64,000 bases of DNA from Poriferisodalis sp965215815 (GTDB lineage: Bacteria; Actinomycetota; Acidimicrobiia; Acidimicrobiales; Poriferisodalaceae), in the NCBI RefSeq assembly GCF_965215815.1, contig NZ_CBDCEO010000013.1:186001-250000 (forward strand), written 5' to 3'. Positions within the stretch are counted from its first letter, which is position 1. Each line of letters opens with the position of its first letter. Shown piece by piece: positions 57,234 through 64,000 of the stretch. A model generated the notes under the pieces. The model saw nothing but the letters and a program-made list of their open reading frames with translations, did not search any database and was not told where the DNA came from. Made by a program: the position numbers and the translations under genes.

Positions 57234-59903
57234 CTACGCCTCGGGTGGTACCGCTACGACGGCCGCTCCCGCTGCTTCGGCGCGTTCGGCGGTGCCGCGG
57301 TGACACGTAAGCAGGATCAGTTGGTGACGTTGGGCGCACTCGGTGAGGACTCCGACGCACCGTTGTGCTCGGGCATCATCGAGTCCGACGAGCACATCGT
57401 CGAAGATCAGCGGCAGACGGACGCCGCGCGCTGCAGATTGATCTTCGACAGTTGCGATGCGAAGTGCCAGGTACAGCAGTGACTGTGCGCCGAACGACAG
57501 TCGATGAGCCGAATGCTCGCCCCGTGGGCTGTCCACCAGCAGATTGTCCGTTCGGTCGGTCGGGGCGTGAGGGTTCACCGTGACGTTGGTCCAGTCGGCG
57601 ACTTCGACCACGATCTGCTTGGTGCGTTCAAGCAGCGCCGGCTGGCGCGTCTTGCGGTGCCGTTCTGCCACGTCGGTCAGCAGCCGCGCAGCAACGTGAT
57701 GTCCGAGACCGCTCACGACGTGGCTCTCGACCTGCGACATCAGCTCGCTGCGACGCAATGACATCAACGCACTGGAGCGCTGCGGTGACTCGAGCGCTCT
57801 GGCATCGGCGGTGAGGCTCGCTATGTTCTGGCCCCGCTGCTCGAACTCCGCCTTCAGAATCTCAATATCGCGTTCGAGTCCCTCGATGAGCATCGACAGC
57901 GCAGCGGGGTTGCTGTGGCTGGTGTGCTCCAGAGCGGTGCCGTCAAATTCGACCGCCCGACCAAGATCGTCCTGGGCTTGTTGCGCTTGGATCACGGCGC
58001 GGTCGTAGCTGTCGACTCGGTCACACACTGCTTGAAGCAGAACTTCGGCACCCGCAGTGTCCTCGAACAACTGGTGCGATGCCGACTGATGTGCACCGGC
58101 CTCGTCGCCGACCGGTGGAGAACCGGCAGTGCCTGCGGGCATCGACATCGCAGGTGGGCTGGCCGACGCTGCTTCGGCGAAGTGCGACCGCAGCGTCGAG
58201 AGCTGCACCGCTTCGGTTCTGCGACGCTGAACCAGCAATTCACCCGCCGCTTGCGCGTTACGCACGGTCTCCAGATGCGCAACTGCGTCCGATTCGAAGC
58301 GAGAGATCAGACCGGGGGGCACGCCCAGCGCGATCAGTCTCGCCGTGTGCTCGTGACGGCGGCCATCGGTGAGACTCCTCTTGGTCTTCGAGTCCGCCTC
58401 CAAGACTCCGCGCTGCTCTTGGGCAGCGTCACGTTGCTTCTCGGCGGCAACTCGGCGCTCTGCGAGCCTCACCATTTCGTCGTCGGGCGGGCGCAGGGAC
58501 CGCCAAGCGAGCAGCATGGTGAGAACCAGCACCACGGCACCGACCGCACCGACCGCTGCTATGCGCCAGTCGCCCTGCAAGCTCAGCATCACCGCCACCG
58601 CCACGGTGCAAGCAGTGCCAACCAGGCTTCCGACCGCGCCCGCCAAGCGGCTCCATCTGCTCCTGGCTGAGTCACCGATGACCGCGGCGCGAGAACTGCC
58701 TGAACCAGATTGTCTCGACGCTGCCTTGATCACGCGATCAGGGGCGCTGCCGTGCGGATACTCCTGTTCCCATTCCGATCGCAATTGCTCGGCTTCGACG
58801 CGCCACTGCTGGTAACCAGCAATGGCGCCTTGAAGCGCAGCCTCCGCACTGCCTTGCTCCCGCATGGCCTCCACCAGGTGCGCAGCGGCGAGCTTCGCTG
58901 CTTCGACAGCTGTGTTGCCCAATGGCGCGTTGGGCACCATGGAGCGCCAATCGCCGTGCACTGCGCCAAGCGCCGCGTCGTAGCCGGTTTGGGCTTGAGA
59001 GGCGCCCGACTGTGCCGCTGCCAGACGGCCGATGTCTGCTTGCACCTGTGTGGTGCGGCCGTGCAGTTCTCGCTCGTCGTCGGTCGGCGCGGCAATGCTG
59101 GCCAAGTCAGCGCGAAGGCGATTCCTGCGCTCGACGACGCCCTCCGAGAATGCCCTCGCGGCGCGTCTCGCCGAACGCAGTTCGCTGCCAAGCTCACCGA
59201 GGCGCCGCTCGATTGCGCGGCGCTCGTCGTTCTCGTCTTCGATGTCGGCCTCGATGCGAGCCCATTCATCGCGGGCACCGGCGAGCCCGCGCAGCTCAGT
59301 GTCGATGCTGCCAATCTGCCCGAGCAGGTCACGTGATGATCCCTCGGCCGCCCTGCCTCTGCTCGCTCCGAGCAGCTCTCTCGCGGCGCTGCTGAGCGCA
59401 GACGACTGGTCGAATGGGTTGACGCCGCCGAACATGGCTTGTACCGAGACGCTCTCCTGGAGGTCGCTTCCGTCTGCGATGTCGAGCGCCTCCACCCAGT
59501 AGAGGCGCTGATAACCGTCGAAATCGCCGCCTCCCAGTCGGGCGGTCAGTTCGCTGCGCCCCAACGCCACCTCCGCGATGCTGGCCGAGAATTTCCCGCT
59601 GACCATGCGTTTCGAAGCCGCCTGCGGCACCGTCACTCGGGTTTCGATCGTGACGGCGTCAGCACCCAACCGACCTCTGAGCCGTGCAGCGATTTCGTCG
59701 CCGGGGCGTCCGAAACGCTGCAGCAGCGATGCCGAGCCGGGTCCGGCGATCAGCCACGAGAGTGCCGATGCCAAGCTGGTCTTGCCGGATTCGTTCGGGC
59801 CGTACAACACCACGAAACGACGATCCGGCAAGGCGAGGTCAAAGCCGCTTGCACGACCCCAGCTAGGAGTCTCAAGTCGCTCGACGCTCAAGATCTCGCT
59901 CAT
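57234..59903 (-). CDS. SbcC/YhaN-like AAA ATPase
   Basis: An 889-residue SMC-like ATPase resembling YhaN. Walker A is VLYGPNESGKTSLASAL (35-42). Long coiled-coil arms flank two hydrophobic segments at about residues 415-475 (VGSLVGTACTVAVAVMLSL and AVGAVGAVVLVLTMLLAW), as in YhaN. The signature LSFGAQSLLYLALRIA and Walker B LPLIFDDVLVGLDDARAQ close the ATPase head. It probably pairs with the exonuclease encoded just upstream to process DNA ends or cruciforms. Its ATG overlaps the exonuclease stop (ATGA). Confidence 0.88.
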   Translation of the reverse strand: MSEILSVERLETPSWGRASGFDLALPDRRFVVLYGPNESGKTSLASALSWLIAGPGSASLLQRFGRPGDEIAARLRGRLGADAVTIETRVTVPQAASKRMVSGKFSASIAEVALGRSELTARLGGGDFDGYQRLYWVEALDIADGSDLQESVSVQAMFGGVNPFDQSSALSSAARELLGASRGRAAEGSSRDLLGQIGSIDTELRGLAGARDEWARIEADIEDENDERRAIERRLGELGSELRSARRAARAFSEGVVERRNRLRADLASIAAPTDDERELHGRTTQVQADIGRLAAAQSGASQAQTGYDAALGAVHGDWRSMVPNAPLGNTAVEAAKLAAAHLVEAMREQGSAEAALQGAIAGYQQWRVEAEQLRSEWEQEYPHGSAPDRVIKAASRQSGSGSSRAAVIGDSARSRWSRLAGAVGSLVGTACTVAVAVMLSLQGDWRIAAVGAVGAVVLVLTMLLAWRSLRPPDDEMVRLAERRVAAEKQRDAAQEQRGVLEADSKTKRSLTDGRRHEHTARLIALGVPPGLISRFESDAVAHLETVRNAQAAGELLVQRRRTEAVQLSTLRSHFAEAASASPPAMSMPAGTAGSPPVGDEAGAHQSASHQLFEDTAGAEVLLQAVCDRVDSYDRAVIQAQQAQDDLGRAVEFDGTALEHTSHSNPAALSMLIEGLERDIEILKAEFEQRGQNIASLTADARALESPQRSSALMSLRRSELMSQVESHVVSGLGHHVAARLLTDVAERHRKTRQPALLERTKQIVVEVADWTNVTVNPHAPTDRTDNLLVDSPRGEHSAHRLSFGAQSLLYLALRIATVEDQSAARGVRLPLIFDDVLVGLDDARAQRCVGVLTECAQRHQLILLTCHRGTAERAEAAGAAVVAVPPEA

Positions 59904-61213
59904 GGCGTACCCGCGGGTTCATCGGAATACACATCGAGCAGCAGCTCTTCAGCCAACACGAGCACATCGTCGAGCCGCTGCGGCTGCTCGGCGATCAACT
60001 CTGCCCAGAAGTCCTCGACGACAGACGGGAGACCTTCGCGCAGCAGCTCGTGCAACAGGGCCGTGTCAGCATCGGGTGACGCCAGGGCCTGCTGATAGGA
60101 GGCCAGGTCGCGCAGCACATCTGCTCGCAGATCATTGCCAGACAGGATTTGCTCACGATCCACCGCGGTGCGTACCGTCGTCTCCAGTCGGCACAGCCCG
60201 CCGCCGCCCAGTCGCTCTGTCAACTCGGCGGACAGCGCCGCAGCAAACCCGCCCGCCGCTGCTGCGTCACGAATGCGTCTTGCGTCGTGGCTCGTGCCGA
60301 CGAGCCGGGACTCCCACACAACCGGCAGAGGGGCATGTCGGCGTCCCATCTCCGTCGCCTGCTCAGTCAGCCTGATGGCGATCTCGTCAATCGTGTCCTC
60401 AGGCGTCACCGCAAGGTCGCTTCGAACGAACCGCACTGCATCGCACGATTCGAATCGCGGCTCGCCGATGCGACCGTCGGCGATAGGCACCACCAGCGCA
60501 CCCTTGGGTTCGCACTCCGAGGGCTTGAAGCTGCGACCTTGGAGATTGCCGCAGTAGGCCGCCCGCGCACCGGAGTGCAACCGACGGACCTCACGCTTGT
60601 GGATATGGCCGAGTGCCCAATAGTTCACGGGGGCGGCATCGAGGTCGTCGTCGCTGCATGGCGCGTATGGGTCATGGCCCGGATTTGCGCCCACGTTGGC
60701 GTGCAGCACAGCAACATGCGGTCCCGCATCCCGTGCATGCTCGATGCCCCCGAAGCGGCGGGCCAAGTTCTCGGTTTCGTGCCGCTGGCCGAAACTGACA
60801 CCGCTCACCAGCACGTCGCCGCCGTCATTGCGCAATCGCGCGCGGTGCGATTGGGGCTCGCCCGGAGCGAACCTCACGGCGCTCGCCGGCAGTTCACCGA
60901 CCGTGCGGAAACCCTCGCTGAGCGGATCATGGTTGCCGTGGCAGATGAACGACCTCACACCGGCCTCGTCGAGGCGTCGAAGCCCGCTTTGGAATCGAAC
61001 CTGCACCCCGACTCCGGCAATGGCGCTGTCGAAAATGTCGCCGGCGAGCACCAGGAACGAGGCGTCTTCGTCGATGCACAGCTGCACGAGGCGATCCCAC
61101 GCCGTGGCAGCGCGTTCGGCCAGGTGGCTCCGGCGTTCGGCATCGAGCAGCCCCAAGCTGCCGAGCGGTGCGTCCAGATGGAGATCCGAGGCGTGCACAA
61201 AGCAATCTGGCAT
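59900..61213 (-). CDS. SbcD/YhaO-like metallophosphoesterase (DNA exonuclease)
   Basis: A 437-residue Mre11-like nuclease subunit. The di-metal motifs are FVHASDLHLDAPL, LVLAGDIFDSAIAG, SFICHGNHDPLSEG, HVAVLHANVGANPGHDPY and YWALGHIHKREVRRL. The C-terminal ~180 residues form a partner-binding and capping region. ATG 61213 matches the conserved MPDCFVHASDLHLD start; the frame is open upstream but unconserved in type. It is translationally coupled to the YhaN-like ATPase gene and so encodes a Mre11-Rad50-type complex. Confidence 0.92.
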   Translation of the reverse strand: MPDCFVHASDLHLDAPLGSLGLLDAERRSHLAERAATAWDRLVQLCIDEDASFLVLAGDIFDSAIAGVGVQVRFQSGLRRLDEAGVRSFICHGNHDPLSEGFRTVGELPASAVRFAPGEPQSHRARLRNDGGDVLVSGVSFGQRHETENLARRFGGIEHARDAGPHVAVLHANVGANPGHDPYAPCSDDDLDAAPVNYWALGHIHKREVRRLHSGARAAYCGNLQGRSFKPSECEPKGALVVPIADGRIGEPRFESCDAVRFVRSDLAVTPEDTIDEIAIRLTEQATEMGRRHAPLPVVWESRLVGTSHDARRIRDAAAAGGFAAALSAELTERLGGGGLCRLETTVRTAVDREQILSGNDLRADVLRDLASYQQALASPDADTALLHELLREGLPSVVEDFWAELIAEQPQRLDDVLVLAEELLLDVYSDEPAGTP

Positions 61214-61419
61214 CCGCGGGACCCTACGCGACCCCTGACACAGCATCGGGTAGCGGAGGCATGCGGTCAGCGTGTCTCGGTTGCCCGACCGGACGTGAGG
61301 GCGTAATCGCGCGGCTACAGCGAAAGTCCGCGATGCGAGAGCATCTCGTGCGGATGGCCACAATGTGAGACCGCGCAAACGTTGTTATGAATGTACGCAG
61401 CTCAGTTATGCTTTGCATC

Positions 61420-61677
61420 ATGAGGACGACCATCTCGCTCGAAGACCAGCTTGCATCGCAGGTTCGCCGCGAAGCAGCGGCGCGAGGAATGAGTGTCAGC
61501 GCCTTCATCGCAGCAACGTTGAGCGACGCGCTGAAGCGACGCGAACCGGCCGAACAACGTCCCTTCGAATTGTTGACCGCGAGCGGCGTCCGCTCGCTTC
61601 CGACAATCGATCTCGACCGGCCTCGGGCGATTGAGACCGACGACGACACAGCGTTCTATGCGCGGAGGCAGAGCTGA
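61420..61677 (+). CDS. vapB: Ribbon-helix-helix antitoxin (VapB-like)
   Basis: An 85-residue protein starting MRTTISLEDQLASQVRREAA, then RGMSVSAFIAATLSDALKRR, a ribbon-helix-helix DNA-binding fold. The C-terminal half (FELLTASGVRSLPTIDLDRP) would wrap the toxin. The RHH part likely represses the operon promoter just upstream in the AT-richer 61380-61415 stretch. Six bases separate its stop from the PIN toxin start. Confidence 0.85.
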   Translation: MRTTISLEDQLASQVRREAAARGMSVSAFIAATLSDALKRREPAEQRPFELLTASGVRSLPTIDLDRPRAIETDDDTAFYARRQS

Positions 61678-61683
61678 TGGGCG

Positions 61684-62133
61684 ATGCTGCTGCCTGATGT
61701 CAACGTGCTTGTCTATGCGCACTTCCCCGATTCGGTCCCAGATCACTCCGAATATGCGCGATGGCTCACTCGCATGGCGAACGGACCTGAGCCGTTCGCC
61801 TTGTCGGTCCTCGTGCTGACAGGCTTTGTGCGCATCGCGACGAACCCACGGGTGTTCAGCCCTCCATCAACCCTCGACCTCTCGTTCGCGTTCGTTGCGT
61901 CTCTGGCGGAACGCCCCAATGCACGGGTCGTGGGTCCCGGACCCGATCATCTCGCGATTGTGGAACGACTGTGCCGAGAGGCCAGTGCGACGGGCAAGCT
62001 CGTGGCCGACGCCGCGCACGCTGCGGTCGCTATCGAGCACGGCTGCACCATGGTGTCCACCGACGCCGATTTTGCGCGATTTCAGGGGCTTCGGTGGCAA
62101 CACCCGCTGCAACCCAATAGCCCGCGACGCTGA
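61684..62133 (+). CDS. vapC: PIN-domain ribonuclease toxin (VapC-like)
   Basis: A 149-residue PIN nuclease of the mycobacterial-type VapC group. The conserved acidic residues are in LLPDVNVLVYAHFPDS, KLVADAAHAAVAIEHG and TMVSTDADFARFQGLRW, arranged as expected for Mg-dependent RNA cleavage. Known VapC toxins cut tRNA or rRNA. It is paired with the RHH antitoxin gene. Confidence 0.9.
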   Translation: MLLPDVNVLVYAHFPDSVPDHSEYARWLTRMANGPEPFALSVLVLTGFVRIATNPRVFSPPSTLDLSFAFVASLAERPNARVVGPGPDHLAIVERLCREASATGKLVADAAHAAVAIEHGCTMVSTDADFARFQGLRWQHPLQPNSPRR

Positions 62134-62208
62134 CAATCGCCCAGATCACACCCGAGCGCACAGACAGCTCGGTGATCGGTCAGGGGCTCGGTGCCTAGCA
62201 TCGCTGCG

Positions 62209-63036
62209 ATGACCGAGGACAACGCTGGCCAAGACGCACACGACCGCACACCCACCGACGACCCCGATGCCGCTGCGCTCTATTCGGTGGCAGGCGGGGT
62301 GGCGACGATCACCCTGAACCGGCCCGACTACCGCAATGCCCTCAGCGTGGAAATCGTGAACGCCATCGGCGACCACTTTGAGGCCGCGCTTGGCGATCCC
62401 GCAGTGCGTGCCGTGCTGTTCACCCATGTCGGCAACACGTTCTGCGCCGGCGCCGACTTGCGGGCCGCCCAGCCCGGGGTGCCTCAGCCGACGCTTCGCT
62501 ACAACTTCGTGGAGATCCTCGAGAAGATCATGACCTGCGACAAGCCCGTGGTGGGCCGGCTGGCCGGTCACATCACCGCCGGCGGCGTGGGACTGGCTGC
62601 GGCGATGGACATCTCCATCGCGGCCGACGACGCCATCATCGGGTTCACCGAAGTTCGCATTGGCGTGGCACCTGCGGTGATCTCGGTGGTCTGCCTGCCG
62701 AAGCTGCGCCGTGCTGATGCCAGCGAGTTGTTCCTCGAGGGCGAGCGGGTGCCCGCACCGCGTGCCGCGGCAGCCGGGTTGATCAACCGTGCGGTACCCC
62801 GGGAGCAGCTCGACGACGAAGTGGCATCGACGCTGCGGCGGTTGGTGCGGGGAGGACCTAACGCGCTGGCACACACGAAGCAGCTGGTTGCGAGGGTGCC
62901 GCAAATGCCCCGTGCCGAAGCCTGGGAGTGGACGGCGGAACTCAGCCAACGGCTCTTTCAAAGCGACGAGGCCTCCGAGGGCATCGCCGCGTTCCGAGAG
63001 CGCCGCGACGCCAGCTGGGTCCCACCCGAGGACTGA
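62209..63036 (+). CDS. Enoyl-CoA hydratase/isomerase family protein
   Basis: A 275-residue crotonase-fold protein. VATITLNRPDYRNALSVEIV, the oxyanion-hole region GNTFCAGADLRAAQPG and GHITAGGVGLAAAMDISIAA are typical. VAPAVISVVCLPKLRRADAS follows at the position that usually holds the catalytic Glu pair; GFTEVRIGV supplies one of them. It may hydrate an enoyl-CoA in fatty-acid or leucine-type degradation. GTG 62191 is an alternative start. Confidence 0.92.
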   Translation: MTEDNAGQDAHDRTPTDDPDAAALYSVAGGVATITLNRPDYRNALSVEIVNAIGDHFEAALGDPAVRAVLFTHVGNTFCAGADLRAAQPGVPQPTLRYNFVEILEKIMTCDKPVVGRLAGHITAGGVGLAAAMDISIAADDAIIGFTEVRIGVAPAVISVVCLPKLRRADASELFLEGERVPAPRAAAAGLINRAVPREQLDDEVASTLRRLVRGGPNALAHTKQLVARVPQMPRAEAWEWTAELSQRLFQSDEASEGIAAFRERRDASWVPPED

Positions 63037-63113
63037 ATTCGTTCTCTTCAATTGCCTGCAACGCAGCAGAGACTCGGGGCGCCGGTAGGACAGCCGTGCC
63101 TATCGCTCCCGTC

Positions 63114-63932
63114 ATGGCCACGGTGCGACCGGTAGCGTCGGCCGCCGTGAGCGGACAGGTGCACCTCGAACGCGACGGCCATGTGGGCCGCATCATCCTG
63201 GATCATCCGGAGCGGCATAACGCCATCAGCGCGCAGATGTGGGACGGCATCACCGCTGCCGCCACCGAGCTCGAGAACGACCAAGAGATCCGGGTGGTGG
63301 TGATCCGAGGGGCCGGCGAGCGCGCCTTCGCAGCAGGTGCCGACATCAGCCAATTCGGCGCGCAGCGTTCCGACGCGAGCGGCAACCGCAGCTACGACGA
63401 CACGACGTCCCGGGCGCACGCAGCGCTGCTGGGCTTGTCCAAGCCGCTCATCGCCGCCATAGGTGGCTACTGCATCGGCGGCGGCTTGGCGGTGGCGCTG
63501 ACGGCCGACCTGCGCGTCGCAGCCGAGGACGCCCAGTTCACGATCCCCGCCGCTCGCCTGGGACTTGGTTATGGCGCCGCAGGTATCGGCACGCTGATGC
63601 GTCTGGTCGGACCATCAGCGGCCAAGCGCATCTTCTTTTTGGCTGATCGCTTCGGAGCGCAGGAGGCACTGCAGATGGGCCTCGTGAACCGGGTCGTGCC
63701 AAAGGCGCACCTGGAAGCTTCGGTCGACGAATGGACCGAGCTGATCGGCCAGAACGCACCGCTCACCATTGCGGCGGCGAAGGCGGCGTTGACGCAGTGG
63801 CAGAAGCCGGAGTCTCAGCGCGACTTCGCCGAGGTAGAAGCGATGATCCGGGCCTGCTTCGACAGCGACGACTACCAAGAAGGCGTCGACGCATTCATGA
63901 ACAAGCGCCCGCCCGAATTCAAGGGGCGCTGA
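63114..63932 (+). CDS. Enoyl-CoA hydratase/isomerase family protein
   Basis: A 272-residue crotonase-fold protein with VGRIILDHPERHNAISAQMW, GERAFAAGADISQFGAQR and KPLIAAIGGYCIGGGLAVAL. FTIPAARLGLGYGAAGIGTL has the spacing of the family active site but lacks one of the two classical glutamates. The start is placed at ATG 63114; GTG 63147 would also suit. It lies 77 bases after the other hydratase gene and shares its strand. Confidence 0.92.
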   Translation: MATVRPVASAAVSGQVHLERDGHVGRIILDHPERHNAISAQMWDGITAAATELENDQEIRVVVIRGAGERAFAAGADISQFGAQRSDASGNRSYDDTTSRAHAALLGLSKPLIAAIGGYCIGGGLAVALTADLRVAAEDAQFTIPAARLGLGYGAAGIGTLMRLVGPSAAKRIFFLADRFGAQEALQMGLVNRVVPKAHLEASVDEWTELIGQNAPLTIAAAKAALTQWQKPESQRDFAEVEAMIRACFDSDDYQEGVDAFMNKRPPEFKGR

Positions 63933-64000
63933 GCACGGCGCTGCGGCAGTACTTCAGCCAGACCCGCGCTGGCTGCCGAATGGATCCCCGGTATCGATGT

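Noticed and set aside
63933..64000. A possible gene start at the right edge
   Set aside because: Only 68 bases remain after the hydratase stop and they contain no recognisable frame or motif.

Overview
The window is a GC-rich chromosomal segment from an actinobacterium, most likely a member of the Acidimicrobiia or a close relative. The evidence is the gene order argS-lysA-hom-thrC-rho-rpmE-prfA-prmC, the actinobacterial trio of a TIGR03848-type phosphatase, DUF3090 and an SCO1664-family protein, a PdtaS-type kinase next to DUF3107, a TB7.3-like mini biotinyl protein, F420-type oxidoreductases, CWB2 cell-wall repeats and a DUF222/13E12 HNH protein. Frequent GTG and TTG starts and 4-bp stop/start overlaps fit this. 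Placement is by recognition of families, not by a phylogeny.

Layout. 1-12.0 kb (minus strand): a housekeeping run read argS, lysA, hom, thrC, a Rho-like gene, rpmE (type B), an unknown gene, prfA, a prmC-sua5 fusion and a cut-off rpiB. It covers Thr/Lys biosynthesis and translation termination and modification. 12.2-14.4 kb: a FetB-like permease, tRNA-Arg(CCG), then a RelA/SpoT-domain gene overlapping a small partner gene. 14.4-18.9 kb: a 1240-residue cell-wall surface protein lying between two copies of the 3' end of a PPOX-family gene. 19-25.5 kb: FrhB-like protein, a lipoprotein, UdgB, the three-gene actinobacterial trio, and EtfA/EtfB. 25.6-30.4 kb: an interrupted surface protein headed by a 15-G tract, tandem repeats, and an HNH endonuclease. 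30.5-38 kb: lipid kinase, PdtaS plus DUF3107, an orphan ATPase with an odd 9-bp repeat, SelO, Mrp. 38-45 kb: a compact cytochrome c maturation operon (System I, ccmA to ccmH/I). 45-48 kb: biotinyl protein, membrane proteins, CoA transferase. 48-52.7 kb: two translationally coupled secreted proteins preceded by a 13-C tract and bracketed by 24-bp direct repeats. 53-64 kb: valS, MscS, a YhaN/YhaO-like nuclease pair, VapBC, and two enoyl-CoA hydratases.

Most notable points. (1) The gene at the rho locus keeps the RNA-binding fold but lacks the Walker A lysine/threonine, the R-loop lysine, the arginine finger and the C-terminus, so it looks like an ATPase-dead Rho. (2) Three separate loci for large secreted proteins each carry a long G/C homopolymer at or just before the gene start. 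In one, adding one G or removing two would join an upstream ATG to a good signal peptide, which looks like a phase-variable surface repertoire. (3) Two of those loci are bracketed by direct repeats, which suggests they arrived as cassettes. (4) A RelA/SpoT synthetase with a translationally coupled 93-residue partner beside a tRNA gene is a candidate toxSAS-type system, although the synthetase carries a single-base frameshift in this assembly.
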